DNA of 64,000 nucleotides from Fratercula arctica (Eukaryota; Chordata; Aves; Charadriiformes; Alcidae), in NCBI GenBank assembly GCA_947846985.1, contig CANTUZ010000014.1, positions 11,267,837 through 11,331,836 of the forward strand. The letters are read 5' to 3'. The notes under the pieces are model-generated. The model did no database searches. It had not been told where the DNA came from and saw nothing but the letters and a program-made list of their open reading frames with translations. Both the position numbers and the translations under genes were made by a program. Positions 1-14,200 of this stretch are shown piece by piece. Every line of letters starts with the position of its first letter. Position 1 is the stretch's first letter.

Positions 1-3000
1 CGCTTGGTGACTTCAGAAGGGACTCAGAGTCCGCTCTTGGTGACATGACGGGGCAGTGAGAGGACCCCTTTGTGACATCACACAGGACTGAGAGCCCGCA
101 TTTGGTGACAGCACGGGGCAGTCAGAGCCCCCCCTTTCTGACATCACGGGGCAGTCAGAGACCCCTTTGTGACATCACAGAGCAGTCAGAGCACAACCCT
201 TGGTGACATCACGAGGCAGTCAGAGGCTGCCCTTGGTGACATCACAGGGCAGTCAGAGCCCCCCATTGTGACATCACGGGGCCGTCAGAGCCCCCCTTTG
301 TGACATCACAGGGCATTCAGAGCCCCTCTTTATGACATCCTAGGGCAGTCAGAGCACAACCCTTGGTGACATCACGGGGCAGTCAGAGTCTGCTCTTGGT
401 GACATCACGGGGCAGTCAGAGCACAACCCTTGGTGACATCACAGGGCAGTCAGAGCCCACCCTTGGTGACAGCATAGAGGATTAAGAGCCCCACTATGTG
501 ACATCACAGGGCAGTCAGAGACCACCCTTTGTGATACCACGGGGTAGTCAGAGGCTGCCCTTGGTGACATCACTGGGCAGTCAGAGCACACCCTTGGTGA
601 CATCACACGGGAGTCAGAGCCCCACTTTGTGACATCACAGGGCAGACACAGCTCACGCTTGGTGACACTACGGCAGTCGGAGCCACCACTTGTGACACCA
701 CAGGGGAGTCAGATCCCGCCCTCTGTGACATCACGGGGCAGTCAGAGCCCCGTTTTGTGACGTCACGGGGCAGTCAGAGTCTGCTCTTGGTGACATCACG
801 GGGCAGTCAGATCCCGCCCTCTGTGACATCACAGAGTCACAGCCCACCCTTGGTGACATCATAGAGGAGTCAGAGCCCCACTCTGTGACATCACAGGGCA
901 ATAAGAGACCACCCTTTGTGACATCACGGGGTAGTCAGAGTCTGCTCTTGGTGACATCATAGAGGAGTCAGAGCCCCACTCTGTGACATCACAAGGCAGT
1001 CAGTGCCCCGTTTTGTGACATCACGGGGCAGTCAGAGCACAACCCTTGGTGACATCACGAGGCAGTCAGAGGCTGCCATTGGTGATATCACAGGGCAGTC
1101 AGATCCCGCCCTTGGTGATATCACAGGGGAGTCAGAGTCTGCCCTTGGTGACATCACAAGGCAGTCAGAGTCCGCTCTTGGTGACGTCATGGCACATTCA
1201 GGGCCCGACCCTTGGTGACATCACTAGGCAGTCAGAGTCCGCTCTTGGTGACATCACGGTACAGTCAGAGCCCGCCTTTAGTGACATCAGGGGGCAGTCA
1301 GAGCCCGCCCTTGGTGACATCATAGAGGAGTCAGAGCCCCACTCTGTGACATCACAAGGCAGTCAGTGCCCCGTTTTGTGACATCACGGGGCGGTCAGAG
1401 CACACCCTTGGTGACATCACAGGGCAGCAGGGGCCCGCCCTTGGTGACATCATAGGGCAGTCAGAGACCCCCATTGTGACATCACAAGGCAGTCAGAGTC
1501 TGCTCTTGGTGACATCACGGCACAGTCAAGGCCCGACTCTTGGTGACATCACGAGGCAGTCAGAACCCCCCTTTATGACAACACAGGGCAGTCAGAGCCC
1601 GCCCTTCGTGACATCACAGGGCAATGACAGGCCGCGCTTGGTGACTTCAGAAGGGACTCAGAGTCCGCCCTTGGTGACATCACGGGGCAGTTAGAGACCC
1701 CTATAGTGACATCACACAGGACTCAGAGCCCGCATTTGGTGACAGCACGGGGCAGTCAGAGCCCCCCTTTGTGACATCACGGGGCACTCAGAGCCCCCCT
1801 TTGTGACATCACAGGGCAGTCAGAGCACAACCCTTGGTGACATCACGAGGCAATCAGAGCCCCCCTTTGTGACATCACGGGGCAGTCAGAGCCCCCTTTG
1901 TGACATCACAGGGCAGTCAGAGCACAACCCCTGGTGACATCATAGAGGAGTCAGAGCCCAACTCTGTGACATCAGAAGGCAGTCAGTGCCCCGTTTTGTG
2001 ACATCACAGGGCAGTCAGAGCCCACCCTTGGTGACATCACGGGGCAGTCAGACCCCGACCCTTGGTGACATCACAAGGGAGTCAGAGCCCGACTTTGAGA
2101 CATCACATGGCAGTCACAGCCTACCCTCAGTGACATCACGGGGCAGTCAGAGCTCTCCTTTGTGACATCACGGGGCAGTCAGAGTCCGCTCTGGGTGACA
2201 TCACGGCACAGTCATGGCCCGACCCTTGGTGACATCACAAGGCAGTCAGAGTCCGCTCTTGGTGACATCACGGCACAGTCAGGTCCTGACTCTTGGTGAC
2301 ATCACAAGGCAGTCAGAGTCCGCTCTTGGTGACATCACAGGGGAGTCAGAGTCTGCCCTTGGTGACATCACAAGGCAGTCAGAGTCCGCTCTTGGTGACA
2401 TCACGGTACAGTCAGAGCCCGCCTTTAGTGACATCAGGGGGCAGTCAGAGCCCGCCCTTGGTGACATCATAGAGGAGTCAGAGCCCAACTCTGTGACATC
2501 ACAAGGCAGTCAGTGCCCCGTTTTGTGACATCACGGGGTCATCAGAGCACAACCCTTGGTGACATCACGAGGCAGTCAGAGGCTGCCATTGGTGACATCA
2601 TAGGTCAGTCAGATCCCGCCCTTCGTGACATCACAGGGGAGTCAGAGTCTGCCCTTGGTGACATCACAAGGCAGTCAGAGTCCGCTCTTGGTGACGTCAT
2701 GGCACATTCAGGGCCCGACCCTTGGTGACATCACTAGGCAGTCAGAGTCCGCTCTTGGTGACATCACGGTACAGTCAGAGCCCGCCTTTAGTGACATCAG
2801 GGGGCAGTCAGAGCCCGCCCTTGGTGACATCATAGAGGAGTCAGAGCCCCACTCTGTGACATCACAAGGCAGTCAGTGCCCTGTTTTGTGACATCACGGG
2901 GCGGTCAGAGCACACCCTTGGTGACATCGCAGGGCAGCCAGAGCCCGCCCTTGGTGACATCAGAGGGCAGTCAGAGACCCCCATTGTGACATGACAGGGC

Positions 3001-5685
3001 AGTCAGAGTCCGCTCTGGGTGACATCACGGCACAGTCAGGGCCCGGCCCTTGGTGACATCACAAGGCAGTCAGAGTCCGCTCTTGGTGACATCACAGTAC
3101 AGTCAGAGCCCGACTCTTGGTGACATCACGAGGCAGTCAGAACCCCCCTTTATGACAACACAGGGCAGTCAGAGCCCGCCCTTCGTGACATCACAGGGCA
3201 ATCACAGGCCGCGCTTGGTGACTTCAGAAGGGACTCAGAGTTCGCTCTTGGTGACATCATGGGGCAGTGAGAGGCCCCCTTTGTGACATCACAGGGCAGT
3301 CAGAGCACAACCCTTGGTGACATCACGGGGCATTCAGAGCCCCCATTTGTGACATCACAGGGCAGTCAGAGCACAACCCTTGGTGACATCACGGGGCAGG
3401 CAGATCCCGCCCTTTGTGACATCACGGGGCAGTCAGAGCCCCCCTTTATGACATCACGGGGCAGTCAGAGCCCCCCTTTGTGACATCACAGGGCAGTCAG
3501 AGCACAACCCTTGGTGACATCACGAGGCAGTCAGAGCCCCCCTTTGTGACATCACAGGGCAGTCAAAGCACAACCTCTGGTGACATCACGGGGCAGTCAG
3601 AGCCCCCGTTTATGACATCACAGGGCAGTCAAATCACAACCCCTGGTGACATCACGGGGCATTCAGAGCCCCCCTTTGTGACATCACAGGGCAGTCAGAG
3701 CACAACCCTTGGTGACATCACAGGGCAGTCAGAGCCCACTCTTGGTGACATCACGGGGCAGTCAGAGCACAACCCTTGGTGACATCACAAGGGAGTCAGA
3801 GCCTGACTTTGAGACATCACATGGCAGTCACAGCCTACCCTCAGTGACATCACGGGGCACTCAGAGCTCTCCTTTGTGACATCACGGGGCAGTCAGAGTC
3901 CTCTCTTGGTGACATCACGGCACAGTCAGGGCCCGACTCTTGGTGACATCAAAGGGCATTCAGAACCCGCCCTTTGTGACATCACGGGGCAGTGAGAGCA
4001 CACCCTTGGTGACATCACAAGGGAGTCAGAGCCCCACTTTGAGACATCACAGGGCAGACACAGCTCAAGCTTGGTGACACTACGGCCCAGTCGGAGCCAC
4101 CACTTGTGACACCACAGGGGAGTCAGATCCCGCCTCTGTGACATCACGGGGCAGTCAGAGCCCCACTGTGTGACAGCACGGGGCAGTCAGAGCCCCGTTT
4201 TGTGACATCATGGGGCAGTCAGAGTCTGCTCTTGGTGACATCACGGGGCAGGCAGATCCCGCCCTTTGTGACATCACGGCACAGTCAGGGCCCGGCCCTT
4301 GGTCACATCATAGAGGAGTCAGACCCCACTCTGTGACATCACAAGCCAGTCAGTGCCCCATTTTGTGACATCACGGGGCGGTGAGAGCACAACCCTTGGT
4401 GACATCACGAGGCAGTCAGAGGCTGCCATTGGTGACGTCACAGGGCAGTCAGAGCCCCAATTTGTGACATCACTGGGCAGTCAGAGCCCGACCCTTAGTG
4501 ACATCACGGGGCAGTCAGAGCCCCACTATGTGGCATCACAGGGCAGTCAGAGCCCCGTTTTGTGACATCACGGGGCAGTCAGAGACCCCTTTGTGACATC
4601 ACAGAGCAGTCAGAGCACAACTCTTGGTGACATCACGAGGCAGTCAGAGGCTGCCCTTTGTGACATCACAGGGCAGTCAGAGCACAACCCTTGGTGACAT
4701 CATGGCACAGTCAGGGCCTGGCCCTTGGTGAGATCACGAGGCAGTCAGAGCTAACCGTTGGTGACATCATAGGGCAGTCAGAGACCCCCATTGTGGCATC
4801 GCAGGGCAGTCAGAGACCATGCCTTGTGACACCACAGGGTAATCAGAGCCCGCGCTTGGTGACATCACGGGGCAGTCAGAGACCCCATTGTGACATCACA
4901 GGACAGTCAGAGTCCGCTCTGGGTGACATCACGGCACAGTCAGGGCCCGACCCTTTGTGACATCACAAGGCAGTCAGAGTTCGCTCTTGGTGACATCACG
5001 GCACAGTCAGGGCCCGACTCTTGGTGACATCACGAGGCAGTCAGAACCGCCCTTCATGACAACACAGGGCAGTCAGAGCCCACCCTTCGTGACATCACAG
5101 GGCAATCACAGGCCGCGCTTGGTGACTTCAGAAGGGACTCAGAGTCCGCTCTTGGTGACATGACGGGGCAGTGAGAGGACCCCTTTGTGACATCACACAG
5201 GACTGAGAGCCCGCATTTGGTGACAGCACGGGGCAGTCAGAGCCCCCCCTTTCTGACATCACGGGGCAGTCAGAGACCCCTTTGTGACATCACAGAGCAG
5301 TCAGAGCACAACCCTTGGTGACATCACGAGGCAGTCAGAGGCTGCCCTTGGTGACATCACAGGGCAGTCAGAGCCCCCCATTGTGACATCACGGGGCCGT
5401 CAGAGCCCCCCTTTGTGACATCACAGGGCATTCAGAGCCCCTCTTTATGACATCCTAGGGCAGTCAGAGCACAACCCTTGGTGACATCACGGGGCAGTCA
5501 GAGTCTGCTCTTGGTGACATCACGGGGCAGTCAGAGCACAACCCTTGGTGACATCACAGGGCAGTCAGAGCCCACCCTTGGTGACAGCATAGAGGATTAA
5601 GAGCCCCACTATGTGACATCACAGGGCAGTCAGAGACCACCCTTTGTGATACCACGGGGTAGTCAGAGGCTGCCCTTGGTGACAT
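1..5685. repeat. Higher-order repeat of about 5.1 kb at the left end
   Basis: Bases 1-570 recur almost unchanged at 5116-5685, including the unusual monomers with a CACAGGACTGAG step and CATCCTAGGGC. The offset is 5,115 bp, close to a whole number of 33-bp monomers. The two copies diverge after about 570 bp, so only the start of the second unit is preserved. Confidence 0.8.
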
Positions 5686-8220
5686 CACAGCGCAGTCAGA
5701 GCACACCCTTGGTGACATCACAAGGGAGTCAGAGCCCCCCTTTGTGACATCACAGGGCAGTCAGATCCCGTCCTTGGTGATATCACGGCACAGTCAGGGC
5801 CCGGCCCTTGGTGACATCACAAGGCAGTCAGAGTCCGCTCTTGGTGACATCACAGGGCAGTCAGAGCCCCCCTTTGTGACATCACGGGGCCGTCAGAGAC
5901 CCCTTTGTGACATGACAGGGCAGTCAGAACCCCGTTTTGTGACATCACGGGGCAGTCAGAGCACACCCTTGCTGACATCGCAGGGGAGTCAGAGCCCGCT
6001 CTTGGTGACATCACATGGGAGTCAGAGCCCCCCTTTGTGACATCACAGGGCAGTCAGATCCCGAACCTTGGTGACATCACAAGTCAGTCAGAGCCCCCGC
6101 TTTGTGACATCACAGGGCAGTCAGATCCCGTCCTTGGTGACATCACGGGGCAGTCAGAGCCCCCATTTGTGACATCACGGGGCAGTCAGAGTCCACTCTG
6201 GGTGACATCACGGCACAGTCAGGGCCCGACTCTTGGTGACATCATAGAGGAGTCAGAGCCCCACTCTGTGACATCAGAAGGCACTCAGTGCCCCGTTTTG
6301 TGACATCACGGGGCGGTCAGAGCACACCCTTGGTGACGTCGCAGGGCAGCCAGAGACCGCCCTTGGTGACATCATAGGGCAGTCAGAGCACACCCTTGGT
6401 GACATCACAAGGGAGTCAGAGCCCCACTTTGTGACATCACAGGGCAGACACAGCTCACGCTTGGTGACACTACGGCCCAGTCGGAGCTACCACTTGTGAC
6501 ACCACAGGGGAGTCAGATCCCGCCCTCTGTGACATCACGGGGCAGTCAGAGCCCCACTATGTGACAGCACGGGGCAGTCAGAGCCCCGTTTTGTGACATC
6601 ACGGGGCAGTCAGAGTCTGCTCTTGGTGACATCACAGGGCAGTCAGAGCCCGAACCTTGGTGACATCACAAGGCACTCAGAGCCCACCCTTGGTGACATC
6701 ACGGGGCAGTCAGAGCCTGCCCTCTGTGACATCACAGGGCAGTCAGAGACCACCCTTTGTGATACCACGGGGTAGTCAGAGGCTGCCCTTGGTGACATCA
6801 CAGCGCAGTCAGAGCCCGAACCTTGGTGACATCACAAGGCAGTCAGAATCCGCCCTTTCTGACATCACCGGGCAGTCAGATCACGCCCTTGGTGACATGA
6901 CAGGGGAGTGAGAGCCTGTCCTTGGTGACATCACGGGGCAGTCAGAGCCCCCCTTTGTGACATCATGGGGCAGTCAAAGTCCGCTCTTGGTGACATCACG
7001 GTACAGTCAGAGCCCGACCCTTGGTGACATCACAAGGGATTCAGAACCCCCCTTTAAGACAACACAGGGCAGTCAGAGCCCGCCCTTCGTGACATCACAG
7101 GGCAAACACAGGCCGCGCTTGGTGACTTCACAAGGGACTCAGAGTCCGCTCTTGGTGACATCACGGGGCAGTGAGAGGCCCCCTTTGTGACATCACAGAG
7201 AAGTCAGAGCACAACCCTTGGTGACATCACGGGGCAGTGAGAGCCCCCCCTTTGTGACATCACGGGGCCGTCAGAGCCCCCCTTTGTGACATCACCGGGC
7301 AGTCAGAGCACAACCCTTGGTGACATCACGAGGCAGTCAGAGGCTGCCCTTGGTGACATCAGAGGGCAGTCAGAGCCCCCGTTTGTGACATCACGGGGCA
7401 GTCAGAGTCCGCTCTGGGTGACATCATGACACAGTCATGGCCCGACCCTTGGTGACATCACAAGGCAGTCAAAGTCTGCTCTTGGTGGCATCGCGGCACA
7501 GTCAGGGCCCGACTCTTGGTGACATCACAGGGGAGTCAGAGTCTGCCCTTGGTGACATCACAAGGCAGTCGGAGTCCGCTCTTGGTGACATCACGATACA
7601 GTCAGAGCTCGCCTTTAGTGACATCACAGGGCGGTCAGAGCACACCCTTCGTGACATCACGAGGCAGTCAGAGCCCCCCTTTGTGACATCACGGGTCAGT
7701 CAGAGTCCGGTCTGGGTGACATCACGGCACAGTCAGGGCCCGACTCTTGGTGACATCACAAGGGAGTCAGAACCCCCCTTTATGACAACACAGGGCAGTC
7801 AGAGCCCACCCTTCGTGACATCACAGGGCAATCACAGGCCGCGCTTGGTGACTTCACAAGGGACTCAGAGTCCGCTCTTGGTGACATCAGGGGGCAGTGA
7901 GAGGCCCCCTTTGTGACATCACACAGGACTCAGAGCCCGCATTTGGTGACAGCACGGGGCAGTCAGAGCCCCCCCTTTGTGACATCACGGGGCAGTCAGA
8001 GCACAACCCTTGGTGACATCACTGGGGAGTCAGAGCACAACCCTTGGTGACATCACGGGGCAGTGAGAGGCCCCCTTTGTGACATCACACAGCACTCAGA
8101 GCCCGCATTTGGTGACATCACGGGGCAGTCAGAGCCCCCCCTTTGTGACATCACGGGGCAGTCAGAGTCTGCTCTTGGTGACATCACAGGGCAGTCAGAG
8201 CTCAACCCTTGGTGACATCA

Positions 8221-11200
8221 TGAGGCATTCATAGCCCCCCTTTGTGACATCACAGGGCAGTCACAGCACAACCCTTGGTGACATCACGAGGCAGTCAGAG
8301 GCTGCCCTTGGTGACATCATAGGGCAGTCAGAGTCCCCCTTTGTGACATCACGGGGCAGTCAGAGCACAACCCTTGGTGACATCACAGGGCAGTCAGAGT
8401 CCGCTCTTGGTGACATCATGGGGCAGTCAGAGTCCGGTCTGGGTGACATCATGACACAGTCATGGCCCGACCCTTGGTGACATCACAAGGCAGTCAGAGT
8501 CCGCTCTTGGTGACATCACGGCACAGTCAGGGCCCGACTCTTGGTGACATCACGAGGCAGTCAGAACCCCCCTTTATGACAACACAGGGCAGTCAGAGCC
8601 TGCCCTTCGTGACATCACAGGGCAGTTACAGCCCCCCCTTTGTGACATCACGGGGCATTCAGAACCCGCCTTTGTGACATCACAGGGCAGTCAGAGCACA
8701 ACCCTTGGTGACATCACTGGGGAGTCAGAGTCCGCTCTTGGTGACATCACAAGGTAATCACAGGCCGCGCTTGGTGACTTCAGAAGGGACTCAGAGCCCC
8801 CCCTTTGTGACATCACGGGGCAGTAAGAGCCCCCCTTTGTGACATCACGGGGCAGTCAAAGTCTGCTCTTGGTGACGTCACAGGGCAGTCAGAGCCCCCC
8901 TTTGTGACATCACAGGGCAGTCAGAGCAGAACCCTTGGTTGACATCACAAGGCAGTCAGAGCCCCACTTTGTGACATCACAGGGCAGACACAGCTCACGC
9001 TTGGTGACACTACGGCCCAGTTGGAGCCACCATTTGTGACACCACAGGGGAGTCAGATCCCACCATTGGTGACATCACAGGGCAGTCAGAGGCCCCCTTT
9101 GTGACATCACAAGGCAGTCAGATCCCGTCCGTGGTGACATCACAGGACAGTCAGAGCCCCCATTTGTGACAGCAGAAGGGAGTCAGAGCCCCACTATGTG
9201 ACATCACAGGGCAGTCAGAGCCCGCCCTTGGTGACATCACAGGGCAGTCAGATCCCACCCTCTGTGACATCACAGGTCGGTCAGGGCCTGCCCTTGGTGA
9301 CATCACAAGGCAGTCAGAACCCGCCCATGGTGACATCACAGGGGAGTCAGATCCCGCCCTTGGTGACATCACAGGGGAGTCAGAGCCCCAGTTTGTGATA
9401 TCAAAGGGCAGTTAGAGGCTGCCCTTGGTGATATCACAGGGCAATCACAGGCCGCGCTTGGTGACATCACAGGGGACTCAGAGTCCGCTCTTGGTGACAT
9501 CACGAGGCAGTCAGAGCCCCCCTTTAGTGACATCAGGGGGCAATCAGAGCCCGCCCCTGGTGACATCACTGGACAGTCAGAGCCTGCCCTTGGTGACATC
9601 ACAAGGCAGTCAGAACCCACCCTTTGTGACATCACCGGGCAGTCAGAGACCACCCTTTGCGATACCACGGGGTAGTCAGAGGCTGCCCTTGGTGACATCA
9701 CAGGGCAGTCAGAGGCCCCCTTTGTGACATCACAATGCAGTCAGAGTCCGCTCTTGGTGACATCACGGCACAGTCAGGGCCCGACTCTTGGTGACATCAC
9801 AGGGCAGTCAGAACCCCCCTTTATGACAACACAGGGCAGTCAGAGCCTGACCTTTGTGACATCACAGGGCAGTCAGAGCCCACCCTTGGTGACATCACGT
9901 GGCAGTCAGAGCCCACCCTTGGTGACATCATAGAGGAGTCAGAGCCCCAGTCTGTGACATCACAGGGCACTCAGAGACCACCCTTTGTGATACCACGGGG
10001 TAGTCAGAGGCTGCCCTTGGTGACACCACGGGGCAGTCAGGGCCCGACCCTTGGTGACATCACATGGGAGTCATAGCCCCAGTTTGTGACATCACAGGGC
10101 GTTCAGAGCCCCCCTTTGTGACACCACGGGGCAGTCAGATCCCGCTCTCTGTGACATCACAGGGGAGTCAGAGCCCACCCTTGGTGACATCACAGGGCAG
10201 TCAGAGCCCACCCTTGGTGACATCACGGGGCAGTCAGAGCACACCCTTGGTGACATCACAAGGGAGTCAGAGCCCGACTTTGAGACATCACATGGCAGTC
10301 ACAGCCTACCCTCAGTGACATCACGGGGCAGTCAGAGCTCTCCTTTGTGACATCACGGGGCAGTCAGAGTCCGCTCTTGGTGACCTCACGGCACAGTCAG
10401 AGCCCGACCCTTGGTGACATCACAAGGCAGTCAGAGTCCTCTCTTGGTGACATCATGGCACAGTCAGGGCCCGACTCTTGGTGACATCACAGGGCATTCA
10501 GAACCCGCCCTTTGTGACATCACTGGGCAGTCAGAGCACACCCTTGGTGACATCACAAGGGAGTCAGAGCCCCACTTTGTGACATCACAGGGCAGACACA
10601 GCTCACGCTTGGTGACACTACGGCCCAGTCAGAGCCACCACTTGTGACACCACAGGGGAGTCAGATCCCGCCCTTTGTGACATCACAGGGCAGTCAGAGC
10701 CCCCCTTTGTGACATCACAGGGCAGTCAGAGTCTGCTCTTGGTGACATCACAGGGGAGTCAGAGCCTGTCCTTGGTGACATCACAGGACAGTCAGAGTCT
10801 GCTCTTGGTGACATCACAGGGCAGTCAGATCCCGCCCTTGGTGACATCACAGGGGAGTCAGAGCCCCAGGTTGTGACATCACAGGGCAGTCAGATCCCAC
10901 CCTCTGTGGACATCACAGGGCGGTCAGGGCCTGCCCTTGGTGACATCACAAGGCAGTCAGAAACCCGCCCTTGGTGACATCACCGGGCAGTCATTTCCCG
11001 CCCTTGGTGACATCCCAGGGGAGTCAGAGCCCCAGTTTGTGACATCACAGGGCAGTCAGAGCCCCCCTTTGTGATACCACGGGGCAGCCTCAGCCCGCCC
11101 TTGGTGACATCACGGGGCAGTCAGAGCCAACCCTTGCTGACATCACGGGGCAGTCAGAGCACAACCCTTGGTGACATCGCGGGGCAGTCAGAGCCCCCCC

Positions 11201-14200
11201 TTTGTGACATCACGGGGCAGTCAGAGTCTGCTCTTGGTGACATCACAGGGCAGTCAGAGCTCAACCCTTGGTGACATCATGAGGCATTCATAGCCCCCCT
11301 TTGTGACATCACAGGGCAGTCACAGCACAACCCTTGGTGACATCACGAGGCAGTCAGAGGCTGCCCTTGGTGACATCATAGGGCAGTCAGAGTCCCCCTT
11401 TGTGACATCACGGGGCAGTCAGAGCACAACCCTTGGTGACATCACAGGGCAGTCAGAGACCCCCATTGTGACATCATGGGGCAGTCAGAGTCCGGTCTGG
11501 GTGACATCATGACACAGTCATGGCCCGACCCTTGGTGACATCACAAGGCAGTCAGAGTCCGCTCTTGGTGACATCACGGCACAGTCAGGGCCCGACTCTT
11601 GGTGACATCACGAGGCAGTCAGAACCCCCCTTTATGACAACACAGGGCAGTCAGAGCCTGCCCTTCGTGACATCACAGGGCAGTTACAGCCCCCCCTTTG
11701 TGACATCACGGGGCATTCAGAACCCGCCTTTGTGACATCACAGGGCAGTCAGAGCACAACCCTTGGTGACATCACTGGGGAGTCAGAGTCCGCTCTTGGT
11801 GACATCACAAGGTAATCACAGGCCGCGCTTGGTGACTTCAGAAGGGACTCAGAGCCCCCCCTTTGTGACATCACGGGGCAGTAAGAGCCCCCCTTTGTGA
11901 CATCACGGGGCAGTCAAAGTCTGCTCTTGGTGACGTCACAGGGCAGTCAGAGCCCCCCTTTGTGACATCACAGGGCAGTCAGAGCAGAACCCTTGGTTGA
12001 CATCACAAGGCAGTCAGAGCCCCACTTTGTGACATCACAGGGCAGACACAGCTCACGCTTGGTGACACTACGGCCCAGTTGGAGCCACCATTTGTGACAC
12101 CACAGGGAGTCAGATCCCACCATTGGTGACATCACAGGGCAGTCAGAGGCCCCCTTTGTGACATCACAAGGCAGTCAGATCCCGTCCGTGGTGACATCAC
12201 AGGACAGTCAGAGCCCCCATTTGTGACAGCAGAAGGGAGTCAGAGCCCCACTATGTGACATCACAGGGCAGTCAGAGCCCGCCCTTGGTGACATCACAGG
12301 GCAGTCAGATCCCACCCTCTGTGACATCACAGGTCGGTCAGGGCCTGCCCTTGGTGACATCACAAGGCAGTCAGAACCCGCCCATGGTGACATCACAGGG
12401 GAGTCAGATCCCGCCCTTGGTGACATCACAGGGGAGTCAGAGCCCCAGTTTGTGATATCAAAGGGCAGTTAGAGGCTGCCCTTGGTGATATCACAGGGCA
12501 ATCACAGGCCGCGCTTGGTGACATCACAGGGGACTCAGAGTCCGCTCTTGGTGACATCACGAGGCAGTCAGAGCCCCCCTTTAGTGACATCAGGGGGCAA
12601 TCAGAGCCCGCCCCTGGTGACATCACTGGACAGTCAGAGCCTGCCCTTGCTGACATCACAAGGCAGTCAGAACCCACCCTTTGTGACATCACCGGGCAGT
12701 CAGAGACCACCCTTTGCGATACCACGGGGTAGTCAGAGGCTGCCCTTGGTGACATCACAGGGCAGTCAGAGGCCCCCTTTGTGACATCACAATGCAGTCA
12801 GAGTCCGCTCTTGGTGACATCACGGCACAGTCAGGGCCCGACTCTTGGTGACATCACAGGGCAGTCAGAACCCCCCTTTATGACAACACAGGGCAGTCAG
12901 AGCCTGACCTTTGTGACATCACAGGGCAGTCAGAGCCCACCCTTGGTGACATCACGAGGCAGTCAGAGCCCACCCTTGGTGACATCATAGAGGAGTCAGA
13001 GCCCCACTCTGTGACATCACCGGGCAGTCAGAGACCACGCTTTGTGATACCGCGGGGTAGTCAGAGGCTGCCCTTGGTGACACCACGGGGCAGTCAGGGC
13101 CCGACCCTTGGTGACATCACATGGGAGTCATAGCCCCAGTTTGTGACATCACAGGGCGTTCAGAGCCCCCCTTTGTGACACCACGGGGCAGTCAGATCCC
13201 GCTCTCTGTGACATCACAGGGGAGTCAGAGCCCACCCTTGGTGACATCACAGGGCAGTCAGAGCCCACCCTTGGTGACACCATGGGGCAGTCAGAGCACA
13301 CCCTTGGTGACATCACAAGGGAGTCAGAGCCCGACTTTGAGACATCACATGGCAGTCACAGCCTACCCTCAGTGACATCACGGGGCAGTCAGAGCTCTCC
13401 TTTGTGACATCACGGGGCAGTCAGAGTCCGCTCTTGGTGACCTCACGGCACAGTCAGAGCCCGACCCTTGGTGACATCACAAGGCAGTCAGAGTCCTCTC
13501 TTGGTGACATCACGGCACAGTCAGGGCCCGACTCCTGGTGACATCAAAGGGCATTCAGAACCTGCCCTTTGTGACATCACTGGGCAGTCAGAGCACACCC
13601 TTGGTGACATCACAAGGGAGTCAGAGCCCCACTTTGTGACATCACAGGGCAGACACAGCTCACGCTTGGTGACACTACGGCCCAGTCAGAGCCACCACTT
13701 GTGACACCACAGGGGAGTCAGATCCCGCCCTGTGTGACATCACGGGGCAGTCAGAGCCCCCCTTTGTGACATCACAGGGCAGTCAGAGTCTGCTCTTGGT
13801 GACATCACAGGGGAGTCAGAGCCTGTCCTTGGTGACATCACAGGACAGTCAGAGTCTGCTCTTGGTGACATCACAGGGCAGTCAGATCCCGCCCTTGGTG
13901 ACATCACAGGGGAGTCAGAGCCCCAGGTTGTGACATCACAGGGCAGTCAGATCCCACCCTCTGTGACATCACAGGGCGGTCAGGGCCTGCCCTTGGTGAC
14001 ATCACAAGGCAGTCAGAACCCGCCCTTGGTGACATCACCGGGCAGTCATTTCCCGCCCTTGGTGACATCCCAGGGGAGTCAGAGCCCCAGTTTGTGACAT
14101 CACAGGGCAGTCAGAGCCCCCCTTTGTGATACCACGGGGCAGCCTCAGCCCGCCCCTTGGTGACATCACGGGGCAGTCAGAGCCAACCCTTGCTGACATC